DNA of 46,227 nt, taken from positions 1-46,227 of the forward strand of contig JAKAGT010000032.1 of assembly GCA_021825585.1 (NCBI GenBank), in the 5' to 3' direction. The notes under the pieces were generated by a model. That model worked only from the letters and a program-made list of their open reading frames with translations, ran no database searches and had not been told where the DNA came from. Position numbers and translations under genes: made by a program. Below are positions 17,093-25,232 of the stretch, in pieces. Position 1 is the stretch's first letter. Each line of letters opens with the position of its first letter. The stretch is from Bacteroidota bacterium. GTDB taxonomy: Bacteria; Bacteroidota; Ignavibacteria; Kryptoniales; JAKASW01.

Positions 17093-18344
17093 ACCTTGCT
17101 GCATCTGCGAAATATGCTCCGAAAGATTCGACTGCGAATGGAAAATCGGTGAAAATGTTTCCAACGAGGGATTCACCTATGGCTTTGAATCCAAATATTG
17201 AAGGTGTGGCTGCATAAACAGAGGATATCTTCCCGTTCTGCAGCTCGACATAATATGCCAGGAGGCCGCTCGGCGATTCACAATAGCCGATTCCTGAACC
17301 GGAGCCGTCAGGCACGGATTTATTATCGGTGGCCGGTGCACTTCCGGAATCTCTTAGTTCCTTTAACTCTCCGGACATATCCGATATGATCTCCACAGAC
17401 TCGAACACTTCTTCCGCCCTGACTTCCATTCGCGCCAGTGAATCTCCCATCTGAGATGTGGCGCACCTGAGACCTTCATAATCCTGGTCCTGGAGTCTGA
17501 AATCCTCCCTCACTCCTGTGGCTCTGAGCGTCGGACCTGTAACTCCAATTTTCTCAGCCTTCTCTGAATCGAGTTTTGCAGTATCGTGCAAACGATCCAT
17601 GAAGTTTTCGCTTTCAAGTGCGCGTTCGTAGAGATAATCAAATCGGTCGGACAGGCTCCCAAGTCGGCGGGAGAGATGAATCAGGGCTTCATCGTTGAAA
17701 GGTTTTGCTGTACCTGAGATTCCGTTGAATCCCCTGAGGAACCTCGACCCGAAGAAGTCATTGTTAAGACGGAGAAGGTCTTCGTAAATCGCCTGAAGGT
17801 GACTCGTCATGACTTTTTGCGCCGCGGCGGATGCCAGCTGCGAGATGGCATAAATGTGGTTATAAATTCTCTCCAACTCTAGCGCAATTATGCGAACCTT
17901 CCTGAGCTGCGAAGGAACTTCTATTGCAAGAGCCGACTCGATTGCCCTTGACATTGCGAGCGAATGAGAGAAAGCGAAATTACCACAGACGCTCTCAGCG
18001 ACGTTCAAGGCATCTTCGACGCCGAGGCCGATGGCTGAACTTTCGAGACCGCGGTGTTTGTAACTCCAGTCGATGTTTACACAAAGTATTCTTTCGCCGT
18101 ATGTGTAAAGATGATACGCGCCAGCCTCCATAACACCACCGGTTACGGGTCCATATCTAAAATCGAAGACGCCGTCACCAAAGACCTCCTGCCCTGTTAT
18201 CCCTTTGTCGCGATCGGCCACCGACTTCAGTTGCTTCGCAATCCATTCTTCCCCGCTTGCTTCCGACGTCGACCAAACCTTCTTACCGTCATGGAGCAGG
18301 AGTTTATCCTGATCACATCCCGCGATACCTACTGCCCGAATCAT
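17091..18344 (-). CDS. Ehr-like complex large subunit (HycE/NuoD-like) without NiFe ligands
   Basis: The 417-aa protein matches the HycE/HyfG/NuoD family: FRYGPVTGGVMEAGAYHLYT, YKHRGLE, LNVAESVCGNFAFSHSLAMS, LELERIYNHIYAISQLA and GVTGPTLRATGVREDFR. The first NiFe motif, usually RxCGxC, is SVCGNF, so the second Cys is lost. The C-terminal DPCxxC motif aligns with GAYFAD, so both Cys are lost. Three of four Ni ligands are missing, which excludes hydrogenase activity. A low-complexity insertion (GSAPATDNKSVPDGSGSG) sits near residue 335. It overlaps the preceding gene by ATGA. Its function is presumably structural or quinone-linked, as proposed for Ehr complexes. Confidence 0.87.
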   Translation of the reverse strand: MIRAVGIAGCDQDKLLLHDGKKVWSTSEASGEEWIAKQLKSVADRDKGITGQEVFGDGVFDFRYGPVTGGVMEAGAYHLYTYGERILCVNIDWSYKHRGLESSAIGLGVEDALNVAESVCGNFAFSHSLAMSRAIESALAIEVPSQLRKVRIIALELERIYNHIYAISQLASAAAQKVMTSHLQAIYEDLLRLNNDFFGSRFLRGFNGISGTAKPFNDEALIHLSRRLGSLSDRFDYLYERALESENFMDRLHDTAKLDSEKAEKIGVTGPTLRATGVREDFRLQDQDYEGLRCATSQMGDSLARMEVRAEEVFESVEIISDMSGELKELRDSGSAPATDNKSVPDGSGSGIGYCESPSGLLAYYVELQNGKISSVYAATPSIFGFKAIGESLVGNIFTDFPFAVESFGAYFADAAR

Positions 18345-19711
18345 CGTACAACCACTCCCTTCAGGAAGTAGTAGACAACCGGAGTAAGGAAGACCATACT
18401 GAATGCAATGATCAAGCTGACGATGGGGACCGTGGCGTTATCGTCCATCTTTCCGGACTGTTCAGCCGGTTCGGAGAACACCATCCTGATTACCCGGTAG
18501 TTCACCCCGATGAATGCCACTACGAGGAACGAGGCAATGAATAACGTGAACCAGACGCCATAGACTTGCAACATACGAGTCATTATTAACATCTCGCCGA
18601 AAAAAGTCCCGAAAGGCGGAGCTCCCGTCACGGCCAAACCGGCGAAGAACAATGAATAACCAGTAAGTGGCATTGTCCTGGAAACACCTTTCACATCCCT
18701 TATGGCATTCGTACGATAGCTGGCGAGGACGTTACCCGTCAAAAAGAAGGCGGCTGATTTCGCGAAGGCGTGAGTCAGTATGATTATCACGCTTCCGATG
18801 AACGCGTTCCCTCCAAGCGCGATGCCGATGAGAGCGACGCCCATGTTTTCGATTGAAGAGTACGCAAACATGCGCTTGTACTGTCTCTGCGAGAAAGTCA
18901 TGAGCGAGGCCACAATAACACTAAGTGAGCCCAGGACAACGGCGAAGTTCCTGACGCTTTGCATCGGGACGATCTGGACGAACCTCACGATAGTATATAG
19001 GGCGACCGGGAGAAGAATAGCGGAGAACATCGCGCTTATGGGTGCCGGAGCACGGCCGTGGGCGTCGGGAAGCCAGGTGTGCATCGGGAAGATTCCGCCC
19101 TTCGTCCCGTAACCTATGATCCCGAGAAGGGCGCCGACAGAGACAATTTTTGTTGCCTGCGGGGCCTGGAGAAGTGCGTTAAGTGACAAAGTGTGGAAGC
19201 CGCCGTAGATGAAGATTGTAGCAAGGAGGGAGATGGTAAGGCCCGTTGAGACAATAATAATGTATCTCCAGGTGGCTTCTACCGCGAGCTCGTTATTGTC
19301 TGTCGCGATCAGGAGCGCGCTGGTGACGGTGGTGGCCTCCACTCCGACCCACAGCAGCCCGACGTTGTCCACCATGACGGTGAAGAACATGGAGACGACG
19401 AACAAATTCAAAAGAAGGAAGTAAAGATTGGCCTGAAAGAGTTTGTTCTCAATGTGTTCAAGATATTGTATAGAAAAAATGACGGTGAGAACGTAGACCG
19501 CAGAAATCATTATCTGCATGAGCTTGGAGAATCCGTCCACATAGAGTCCAAACGAAGCTGCGTTCGGCAGGAAAGCAATAAGTATCGATGATGCCAGAGA
19601 GGCAAATGAAGCTATGATTGAGACATCTTCTTCAAACTTGGTTCTCGGCACGAGACAGAGTAGTCCGCCAATACCGCTGAGGACGACCGGCAAATAATAA
19701 ATCCAAATCAT
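18341..19711 (-). CDS. Ehr-like complex antiporter-type subunit (HyfF-like)
   Basis: The 456-aa, about 13-TM member of the NuoL/M/N family has GLLWVGVEATTVTSALLIA, GYGTKGGIFPMHTWLPDAHGRAP with the conserved Lys, YSSIENMGVALIG, THAFAKSAAFFLTGN and GAPPFGTFFGE. These retain the Glu, Lys and His residues of the proton path. It shares ATGA overlap with the large subunit and starts 3 nt after HyfE-like. With the HyfB-like subunit it gives the complex two probable ion channels. Confidence 0.9.
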   Translation of the reverse strand: MIWIYYLPVVLSGIGGLLCLVPRTKFEEDVSIIASFASLASSILIAFLPNAASFGLYVDGFSKLMQIMISAVYVLTVIFSIQYLEHIENKLFQANLYFLLLNLFVVSMFFTVMVDNVGLLWVGVEATTVTSALLIATDNNELAVEATWRYIIIVSTGLTISLLATIFIYGGFHTLSLNALLQAPQATKIVSVGALLGIIGYGTKGGIFPMHTWLPDAHGRAPAPISAMFSAILLPVALYTIVRFVQIVPMQSVRNFAVVLGSLSVIVASLMTFSQRQYKRMFAYSSIENMGVALIGIALGGNAFIGSVIIILTHAFAKSAAFFLTGNVLASYRTNAIRDVKGVSRTMPLTGYSLFFAGLAVTGAPPFGTFFGEMLIMTRMLQVYGVWFTLFIASFLVVAFIGVNYRVIRMVFSEPAEQSGKMDDNATVPIVSLIIAFSMVFLTPVVYYFLKGVVVR

Positions 19712-19714
19712 CGA

Positions 19715-20377
19715 TTAACCTCTTAATTCCGTGAAGTCCTCACGTGGAGTCAGATCGTCCACGTCGGCGTTCTGGGCAGGTTCCTCTTTGAGCCTGACAA
19801 TGACTCCGGAGATCATTATGGTACCTATTACATCGAGCACGACCCCGGCTTCCACCACGAATGGAAGTTCCGGAAAGAGAAAGCCAAAAAGGTAAAGGGC
19901 GTTTTCCATCACGAGATAGCCGATGAGCTGGGTGGTTGGCGTGCGTCTTGAAATTATGAGAAAGGCACCCTGAAGGAAGAGGGCGATCGGTATTGCACCC
20001 AGTGCCGAATGAACGTAGTCATACATCGTCCATGAATAGATCACGTATCCGAATACCGCGAACAAGAGTGAGAGGATAATAGTCGACGCGATACCGAGCA
20101 CCGGCTTGATTTCTCTCGCCCTCCAGCGGTCGCGTCGAAGCATTCTCGAGAGAAAGCTCGGGATGAACCATGCACGTATTAGCGCGGTGAACCCGCCGAG
20201 TGCAATCAGGTATGGCTCATGACCGACATAGCCGGCAGCAAGCAGGAAGGCGGCCAGAACGTAAGAGCCGACTGAGAAAGTTTTGATTACGCTGGATACA
20301 TAAGTCTGCCACTGCATGAAGGTGACGAGAGCAATTTGAACAAAACCGACAAGAACAAAGATGCTGTTAAGTGTCAT
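19715..20377 (-). CDS. Ehr-like complex membrane subunit (HyfE-like)
   Basis: The 220-aa protein has six or seven TM helices and HyfE features: ALGAIPIALFLQGAFLIISR, QLIGYLVMENALYLFG and PFVVEAGVVLDVIGTIMISG, including the NuoK-like Glu residues in the last helices. It overlaps the HyfC-like gene by ATGA. HyfE combines a NuoK-like core with extra helices in hydrogenase-4-type complexes. Confidence 0.88.
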   Translation of the reverse strand: MTLNSIFVLVGFVQIALVTFMQWQTYVSSVIKTFSVGSYVLAAFLLAAGYVGHEPYLIALGGFTALIRAWFIPSFLSRMLRRDRWRAREIKPVLGIASTIILSLLFAVFGYVIYSWTMYDYVHSALGAIPIALFLQGAFLIISRRTPTTQLIGYLVMENALYLFGFLFPELPFVVEAGVVLDVIGTIMISGVIVRLKEEPAQNADVDDLTPREDFTELRG

Positions 20378-21333
20378 CGAAATCCCCCGCCTGTCCGGGT
20401 TGTGAAGAATACCAGGGCCGCAAGGAATGCGAATACAAACGTGACGGACACAAAATCAAATATCTTGAACAGACGGTATTTGGAAACCGACTCGTTTAGG
20501 AGCGCAAACACGATGAGGAGCGCCAGTATTTTCACAAAATTTATTACCGGGTAAACGAGGAGTACGGTCATTGAAGGCGTCATCGGAACGAGGAATGGAA
20601 CGGCGAGGACGTTCATGAAAACATTCATAAGGAGGAAATGCTTCATGTACCCTCCCCATTTATAGAGGGCCAGTTCCGTGCCGGAATATTCCATCTCCAT
20701 TGACTGGGCTATCATCCCCAATTCGCCCATGGTATGAGACTCTATGGGCAACTTGCCTGTCTCAACGATTAAGACCATGAAGAACGCTATCGTAACGAAC
20801 CAGTGCACGAGTGAGCCGTACCAGGTGCCGGAAGTCTGAAGGACATTGTTTATGACATACGGGTTGTTCGTCTGGGATATGACCCCAAGCATTATGAAAA
20901 TGAGGAGCATTATAGGCTCCGAGAGGGCCCCGACGCTGGCGGCCCTCGATGTTCCCAAATGCGAATAGTTGTTTCTGCTGTCGATAGCAGCGAGCTTCTT
21001 CACTGTGGCCGCAGCTCCGAATACGAGGCCGCCGCCAATGAAGTCAACGACCGGTCCGAAAGTCAGCGGAAAGGCAGTTAAGATGGGGAGGACCAGGGTG
21101 AGGAGAAGATAGAACGCGAACGTTATGTAAGGCGCGACCATGAAGAAGGGCGAAGCAACAGTTGGCACCAGGCTCTCCTTGCGGAAGAGCTTCGCGAGAT
21201 CATAATACGGCTGGAAAACAGACGGACCCTTTTTCGACTCGAGAACTTCCTCGATCTTCACGAGTATCCCAGCGGCCAGCGGCGCCAGCAGTAGAACGTA
21301 CAGAAGTTGTAGTAAGCTTAATAGTAGAAGCAT
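20374..21333 (-). CDS. Ehr-like complex membrane-arm subunit (HyfC/NuoH-like)
   Basis: The 319-aa, about 8-TM protein is typical of HyfC/HycD: KKGPSVFQPYYDLAKLFRKE, VETGKLPIESHTMGELGMIA, and MEMEYSGTELALYKWGGYMK. NuoH-like subunits link the hydrophilic module to the membrane arm. It is the first gene of the Ehr-like block, in the order HyfC, HyfE, HyfF, large, small, HyfB. No HyfA/HyfH/NuoI ferredoxin-like gene is present in the block. It lies 313 bp downstream of DUF190. Confidence 0.9.
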   Translation of the reverse strand: MLLLLSLLQLLYVLLLAPLAAGILVKIEEVLESKKGPSVFQPYYDLAKLFRKESLVPTVASPFFMVAPYITFAFYLLLTLVLPILTAFPLTFGPVVDFIGGGLVFGAAATVKKLAAIDSRNNYSHLGTSRAASVGALSEPIMLLIFIMLGVISQTNNPYVINNVLQTSGTWYGSLVHWFVTIAFFMVLIVETGKLPIESHTMGELGMIAQSMEMEYSGTELALYKWGGYMKHFLLMNVFMNVLAVPFLVPMTPSMTVLLVYPVINFVKILALLIVFALLNESVSKYRLFKIFDFVSVTFVFAFLAALVFFTTRTGGGFR

Positions 21334-21646
21334 AAACAGAACTAACTCACTCAGTAAAATCCTAAATACGAAACTCTAAATCCTAAACAAATTCAAAACA
21401 CACAAACTCAAAATACCCAAAACTCTTTGTCTCCAATCCAAGAGAGCACAGATTCTTTTGAACATTCGTATTTGTTTAGAGTTTAGCATTTTGAATTTAG
21501 AGTTTCTAAATCCAAGGTAGGCGCCATCAGCGATAGCGTGTTTCCGAAAGGATTTTCGGAAAGGAGGGCGTCATCTCCTAAATGACACGATAATTTAGTG
21601 AAGCGGCCCTGAAGAATCAAATGCTATCGCAAGGCCGCGTCACGTG
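21334..21646. other. Gap in the fluoride run, repeat and hairpins only
   Basis: Between the crcB-linked DUF190 and the HyfC-like gene. It holds AT-rich repeat copy B (21355-21512), a clean stem TTTCCGAAA-GGAT-TTTCGGAAA (21540-21561) and a GC-rich palindromic patch around 21600-21640. No gene is visible. The hairpin lacks a T-tract, so read-through from crcB into the Ehr block is possible, but an internal promoter here cannot be excluded. Confidence 0.5.
21355..21512. repeat. AT-rich intergenic repeat, copy B
   Basis: Shares CTCTAAATCCTAAACAAA (about 21373) and ATTCGTATTTGTTTAGAGTT (about 21463) with copy A, in the same order and spacing, again forming an imperfect inverted repeat. Both copies lie at gene borders of the Ehr-like block. 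Confidence 0.7.
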
Positions 21647-22000
21647 TCAGGGCGTCTTTCCCGGGGTATAGTGGATCACGGTTGCCTTTTCCTCTGTGAC
21701 CATTCCTCCGCAACCGGCCTTCTCGAAGAGTTCGGTAACTATTGGGAGGAAAGAATCGATTTTCTCTTCAGTGTCCACTATCTCGATGACCAGTGGGAGA
21801 TCCTCGCTGAGTTCGAGAAGCTTTGCGGTATGGATCCTGCTTGTTGCCCCATAGCTCTCCACGCCGCGAAGGACTGTCGCGCCGGCAAGTCCGAATTCTT
21901 TCGCCCGTTCCACGAATACCTGATAGAGAGGTTTCCGGTTGAGGTGGTCCTCTTCGCCGATAAAGATCCGGAGAAGTTTACCCGTGCCTTCAAGTTTCAT
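21647..22000 (-). CDS. DUF190 family protein (crcB-linked copy)
   Basis: A 117-aa DUF190 (COG1993, PII-like fold) protein: GKLLRIFIGEEDH, KEFGLAGATVLRGVESYG, SEDLPLVIEIVDTEEK and GCGGMVTEEKATV. The start is set by the ribosome site GGAGG 5 nt before ATGAAACTTG at 22000; an open frame to 22045 runs into crcB and places that site inside the gene. The crcB-DUF190 pairing is common in bacteria, which supports a shared role in fluoride or ion homeostasis. It is second after riboswitch 1. Confidence 0.92.
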   Translation of the reverse strand: MKLEGTGKLLRIFIGEEDHLNRKPLYQVFVERAKEFGLAGATVLRGVESYGATSRIHTAKLLELSEDLPLVIEIVDTEEKIDSFLPIVTELFEKAGCGGMVTEEKATVIHYTPGKTP

Positions 22001-22011
22001 TTTATCCTCCA

Positions 22012-22386
22012 TTAGATTATTCTCCCTGCCAGCATTCCGACCCATGTAGCGGTGAGTCCGACGACGATCGAAACGCCAACGTTCAACAACCCAATCGCGA
22101 TGGCACCATCCTTGAGCAGCCCAACGGTCTCGAAGCTGAAAGTGGAAAACGTGGTGAATCCACCAAGCACTCCAACCGCAAAGAAGATTCGGAAAGAGGG
22201 GCTGATGAGAAACCTGTCCTCTGCCATCGTAAGAAACAGACCTATGACGAAACAGCCTATTACGTTCACTGCGAGAGTACCGTATGGGAAGTTCGTTCCA
22301 AGGACTTTATAAACCCAGCCGGAGAGCAGATATCGAAAAAAAGCTCCGATGCCGCCACCGATAATAACGAGTATATTTCTAAACAT
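22012..22386 (-). CDS. crcB: CrcB/Fluc fluoride channel
   Basis: The 124-aa protein has four TM helices. Family signatures are GGGIGAFFRYLLSGWVY, FPYGTLAVNVIGCFVIGLF and GVLGGFTTFSTFSFETVGLL (the GxTTFSTF phenylalanine-box motif). Fluc channels are dual-topology dimers that let fluoride leave the cell. It sits directly behind riboswitch 1 and its terminator, confirming the fluoride reading. The ribosome site is weak (GAAAGAAG). Confidence 0.97.
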   Translation of the reverse strand: MFRNILVIIGGGIGAFFRYLLSGWVYKVLGTNFPYGTLAVNVIGCFVIGLFLTMAEDRFLISPSFRIFFAVGVLGGFTTFSTFSFETVGLLKDGAIAIGLLNVGVSIVVGLTATWVGMLAGRII

Positions 22387-22420
22387 TTGACTTCTTTCAT
22401 GTTTTTATTTGGGCATATAC

Positions 22421-22475
22421 AAAAATTCCTGTCGCGCACAGTTGGTCCATAATTAAAAAGACCGTGCGGACAGGA
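22421..22475 (-). terminator. Riboswitch 1 expression-platform terminator
   Basis: On the minus strand TCCTGTCCGCACGGT (22475-22461) pairs with ACTGTGCGCGACAGGA (22442-22427), followed by ATTTTTG. The 5' arm starts inside the aptamer's ACTCCT 3' strand, so terminator and ligand-bound aptamer exclude each other: fluoride binding should allow read-through into crcB. Confidence 0.85.
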
Positions 22476-22526
22476 GTCATCATTTGCGTCACGTACGCAA
22501 AGCTTATTCGGCGAACTCCATCGCCT
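22470..22526 (-). promoter_or_regulatory. Fluoride (crcB-motif) riboswitch 1
   Basis: Minus-strand RNA starts with GGCGATGGAGTTCGCC (22525-22510), then a GC stem-loop (TTTGCGTACGTGACGCAAA), and closes with TGATGACTCCTG. This matches the fluoride riboswitch consensus. It lies about 85 nt upstream of crcB with an intrinsic terminator between. No strong promoter is obvious upstream. Confidence 0.93.
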
Positions 22527-22626
22527 ATGTCAATTTGTGCCGTCGCCGTTTACAACGATCTGGCACACCAACAATTTAATTAACGCCGCCATGTAAGCAA
22601 ACTAAAAAAGAATTCAACGGGCCTCT

Positions 22627-23019
22627 CTATTTATCCAAAATTCTCTCTACAATCAAAGAAGCAACCGCAGAGTTGAACTTCCCTCTTTTCTTCAAACCGG
22701 AAGCCACACTCGCGTCGTCTTCACCGAGGATCGACGCGATTGCACGTATAAAAGCACGCGCCATGATGGGATCAAGATCTGCGCGGTTCGCAAAAGCATT
22801 GGCGATTGCCGCCGCACCGGCTTTCGATTTTCGCATCGCGAGGATTTCCGCGGCACGAATCGCAGTTTGGGGCTCGAAGTGCATAAGAGCCTTGATCAGT
22901 TTCTCTTCATAACTCAAATCACTGAAGACTGTAAGGTCACTGCCACATGAAGGACAGACGGCGTCTTCCTGAAGGACTTCGCGCCAACATTCTGTGCAGA
23001 ACAGCTTTACTTCAGACAT
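22627..23019 (-). CDS. Zinc-ribbon plus helical-repeat protein
   Basis: The 130-aa protein begins with a zinc ribbon (C8-x2-C11 ... C22-x2-C25: FCTECWREVLQEDAVCPSCG). It is followed by helical residues 35-130 of HEAT-like character (AIRAAEILAMRKSKAGAAAI, ANRADLDPIMARAFIRAIAS). Function unknown. It is the last gene of the run behind riboswitch 2 and ends about 100 bp before riboswitch 1. A palindromic element separates it from the gene upstream. Confidence 0.7.
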   Translation of the reverse strand: MSEVKLFCTECWREVLQEDAVCPSCGSDLTVFSDLSYEEKLIKALMHFEPQTAIRAAEILAMRKSKAGAAAIANAFANRADLDPIMARAFIRAIASILGEDDASVASGLKKRGKFNSAVASLIVERILDK

Positions 23020-23032
23020 CTCGATTGAGTCG

Positions 23033-23096
23033 TGAACTCACTATGGAGTGGATCGCCACTCCCGATCCCGCTGGCGAGTGATCGGGATCGCGATGA
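23033..23096. repeat. Intergenic palindromic element
   Basis: Contains CGATCCCG...TGATCGGGATCG followed by CGATGACGG, plus a second stem GGATCGCCACTCC...GGCGAGTG. The CGGGAT-plus-second-stem layout resembles other double-hairpin elements in this window. It lies within the riboswitch 2 gene run and has no T-tract. Confidence 0.45.
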
Positions 23097-23137
23097 CGGA
23101 TTCTGTAGAGAGGGGTTGAACCATAGGTGGACTCCCA

Positions 23138-23554
23138 TTAATGCGAATCCTTCAACTCGTGCAGGGCCTTTTGTACGTAACTCTTTGCCACCTCTACGTC
23201 GTCCAGCATTTTGTCGGCAATGGCGAGCTGCTCGTATGGATCGTACGATACCTCGTTCCAATCAAAATAACCTTCGAGGAATTTCGAGCCGAAATCGTGA
23301 TTGGCGATCTTCACATTCTCGAAAGGATACAGTATCTCCATCTTTTCGCTCTTCAATACACGTTCAAAATTGTCGACGAACTCCAGCAAATCGCGGGCGG
23401 CTCTCTCGGGATCCTCAACAAAGACGAGAAGAAGAGTTATGAGTGTGTCCAGCCGCTTCGTGTCAGCGCGCGAAGTGCAAACCTTGCGTAGAGTGTCGAC
23501 CGCAAATGTGAGCTCATCACGAGCGCGTTTCATAGAGTCTGCGTTCCCCGTCAT
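23138..23554 (-). CDS. Hypothetical helical protein, 138 aa
   Basis: Not recognised. It is almost entirely predicted helical and acidic (KRARDELTFAVDTLRKVCTS; DPERAARDLLEFVDNFERVL), with no signal peptide or TM segment. Its start overlaps the DUF6062-like gene stop (ATGA), so it is coupled within the riboswitch 2 run. A partner for the Cys-rich proteins is plausible but unsupported. Confidence 0.65.
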   Translation of the reverse strand: MTGNADSMKRARDELTFAVDTLRKVCTSRADTKRLDTLITLLLVFVEDPERAARDLLEFVDNFERVLKSEKMEILYPFENVKIANHDFGSKFLEGYFDWNEVSYDPYEQLAIADKMLDDVEVAKSYVQKALHELKDSH

Positions 23555-24300
23555 AACCTCATCTGTCCCGAAAAGAAGTTCACGACATCAAGATAGCTGT
23601 CGAGCTCGTCGCGTGTGTAGTCGTGATCGCTCTGATAATCGTGCTTCTTTATGAAATTCGAAAGATCAACCTTCATTCTGTTCATCTTCTCAAGCGTAAC
23701 GTCGAGGACACGTGCGCTTGTCTTCCCCGCCCAAATCGGATCGGCAGCTTCTTGCACGACCATTTGAGTATGCCTGAAGCAAATGACGGTCCTGGATCTC
23801 CTGTAAGCCTCGATGAACTCGCCATCATCGGAAAAATAGACCAGACCGTGCAGCGCTATATTTTCACTTTCCTTCAGGAAGGCACATACGAAGCATTCAC
23901 CTGCGTCGACGGCACCGGAGGGTGGTTTCCTCTTCCGTTTCGTCGTCACTTCTTTTGATTCTCTGACACGCTTAGCCTGTTTCTCAAGCAATTGGAGATG
24001 CTCATCCATTACAGTTTCAAACATCGTGGCAAGATGTAGTCCGTCGCTCTTCAATGTCAGCTCGGTTGCTAATGCGAGTTTCGCGTGCCGGGTACAGAAG
24101 CCATGCTGCTGGTGCAGTTTCTTCCTCACACCGGGATCGAGGACATATTCATAGAGCATCCCTTCCAAGTAGTGCTTTTCTGTCCTTTCAATTTCAGTGC
24201 AAACAGGGCAGCCCGTTCCGCGCAGTGCTTCTTCGAGGCGAATCCAGGTTATTCCCCGCTTCGCGCGTGTCATCTCATCTTCGATAAAAGGCTCCGACAT
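23551..24300 (-). CDS. DUF6062-like Cys/His-rich protein A
   Basis: The 249-aa cytosolic protein carries two metal-site-like modules: GCPVC (about residue 30) with HGFCTRH (about 66-72), and ECFVC (about 134) with VICFRH (about 172-177). The CPxC ... C-x2-H layout is that of DUF6062-type proteins and suggests zinc binding. A basic linker (KRVRESKEVTTKRKRKPPSG) joins the halves. It abuts the next gene upstream without a gap. Function unknown; placement behind a fluoride riboswitch is the main clue. Confidence 0.7.
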   Translation of the reverse strand: MSEPFIEDEMTRAKRGITWIRLEEALRGTGCPVCTEIERTEKHYLEGMLYEYVLDPGVRKKLHQQHGFCTRHAKLALATELTLKSDGLHLATMFETVMDEHLQLLEKQAKRVRESKEVTTKRKRKPPSGAVDAGECFVCAFLKESENIALHGLVYFSDDGEFIEAYRRSRTVICFRHTQMVVQEAADPIWAGKTSARVLDVTLEKMNRMKVDLSNFIKKHDYQSDHDYTRDELDSYLDVVNFFSGQMRL

Positions 24301-24906
24301 CTATTTCCTTCCTGCTAATTTCTCGACGGTCCTCCACAGTGAACTTCTTGCTTCACCAGGGGCCTGGTAATAGTTCTCCGATTCAAGGAGCTTGAGCTGG
24401 TCGGACAGCATTTCCAACGATTGTGCATATGCTTCCACTATTCTCTGTTTGTTCTCAGCAAAAGTGTCGGTGAGTATCTTTTTCAGATGATCAAGACAGA
24501 CAAAATCTCCGGCTGAATTTTCGAACGGTACATCCGCTATCTTCCGTACCTCTTCCCTATCGACTGACTCAAGGTACTCGCAGACTGGACATTTCCGCTC
24601 GTACTCGCGGAAGATACCGTTGATATCGTTCGTACCATCCTCACCGAGGCTTTTCCTTATCAAATATCTGAGCAATTTTGAGGAAATCCCCGAAGAGGTG
24701 ATCCGGTTGAACATCCTCAGGTGTTTGCCGCATATTGCATACAGTCCGTTTGTCTCGAGATAATTCTCGTCCCGCTTTCCCACTTCAAACTGCAACTGTG
24801 CCAGCGTATCGAACTGCACATTCCAGATATGCTCACAAATCGGGCAGCCCTCTGAAACCTGGGTCGCTTCATCAGCATTATTTCCACGGATCGTCGTACT
24901 CGTCAC
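24301..24906 (-). CDS. DUF6062-like Cys/His-rich protein B
   Basis: The 201-aa protein repeats the module of its neighbour: GCPICEHIW with AICGKHLRMF, and KCPVCEYLES with FVCLDHLKKI. The start is a GTG at 24906 that overlaps the C2H2-type gene by 29 nt. No ATG follows soon enough to keep the first CPxC, so GTG is preferred though its ribosome site is weak. It is likely a zinc-binding partner or paralogue of protein A. Confidence 0.65.
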   Translation of the reverse strand: MTSTTIRGNNADEATQVSEGCPICEHIWNVQFDTLAQLQFEVGKRDENYLETNGLYAICGKHLRMFNRITSSGISSKLLRYLIRKSLGEDGTNDINGIFREYERKCPVCEYLESVDREEVRKIADVPFENSAGDFVCLDHLKKILTDTFAENKQRIVEAYAQSLEMLSDQLKLLESENYYQAPGEARSSLWRTVEKLAGRK

Positions 24907-25174
24907 GTTTTATGTAATCCTTTTTAAGGCTGTCAATAATGTCCTCGATGTAGATCGCCTTTATCAAAAGGTTCTCGTTAAGTTTTGGAGCTTCGCCCGA
25001 CGGTGTGGCAACGCGATGAGCATCTATCTTCGCGTCGAGGTGTCTGTCAAGTTCCTCCTTTTCCAGAAACAACTTGTTGCACGCTCTGCACCTGTATTGG
25101 ACGCCGGAGAGTCGTTCGACCGCGAACGGGACGCCCTTCCTCTTTCTGAACTTAACTTTCAACGCCGGGACCAT
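24878..25174 (-). CDS. Small protein with C2H2-type zinc finger
   Basis: The 98-aa protein has a single finger YRCRACNKLFLEKEELDRHL with a second His near IDAHR (residues 27-53). A basic N-terminus (KVKFRKRKG) and a charged helical tail flank it. It is the first gene behind riboswitch 2, about 20 nt after its terminator. It may bind nucleic acid or act as a structural zinc protein; no target is inferable. Confidence 0.7.
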   Translation of the reverse strand: MVPALKVKFRKRKGVPFAVERLSGVQYRCRACNKLFLEKEELDRHLDAKIDAHRVATPSGEAPKLNENLLIKAIYIEDIIDSLKKDYIKRDEYDDPWK

Positions 25175-25194
25175 GGTGTGGCTCCTTCGGTTAA

Positions 25195-25232
25195 TTACAA
25201 AAAGAAACTGCTTCCGACATCGTCAGGAGCAG
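25195..25232 (-). terminator. Riboswitch 2 expression-platform terminator
   Basis: CTGCTCCTGAC pairs with GTCGGAAGCAG around a GAT loop (minus strand 25232-25208; ten pairs, one mismatch), followed by TTTCTTTTTG. The 5' arm overlaps the aptamer 3' strand (ACTCCTGC), as for the other two switches. Confidence 0.85.

Noticed and set aside
22526-22626. Promoter for riboswitch 1 (TTGTAA, 17 nt, TGACAT)
   Set aside because: The -10 match is poor; an upstream promoter is needed or read-through occurs, but this one is not convincing.
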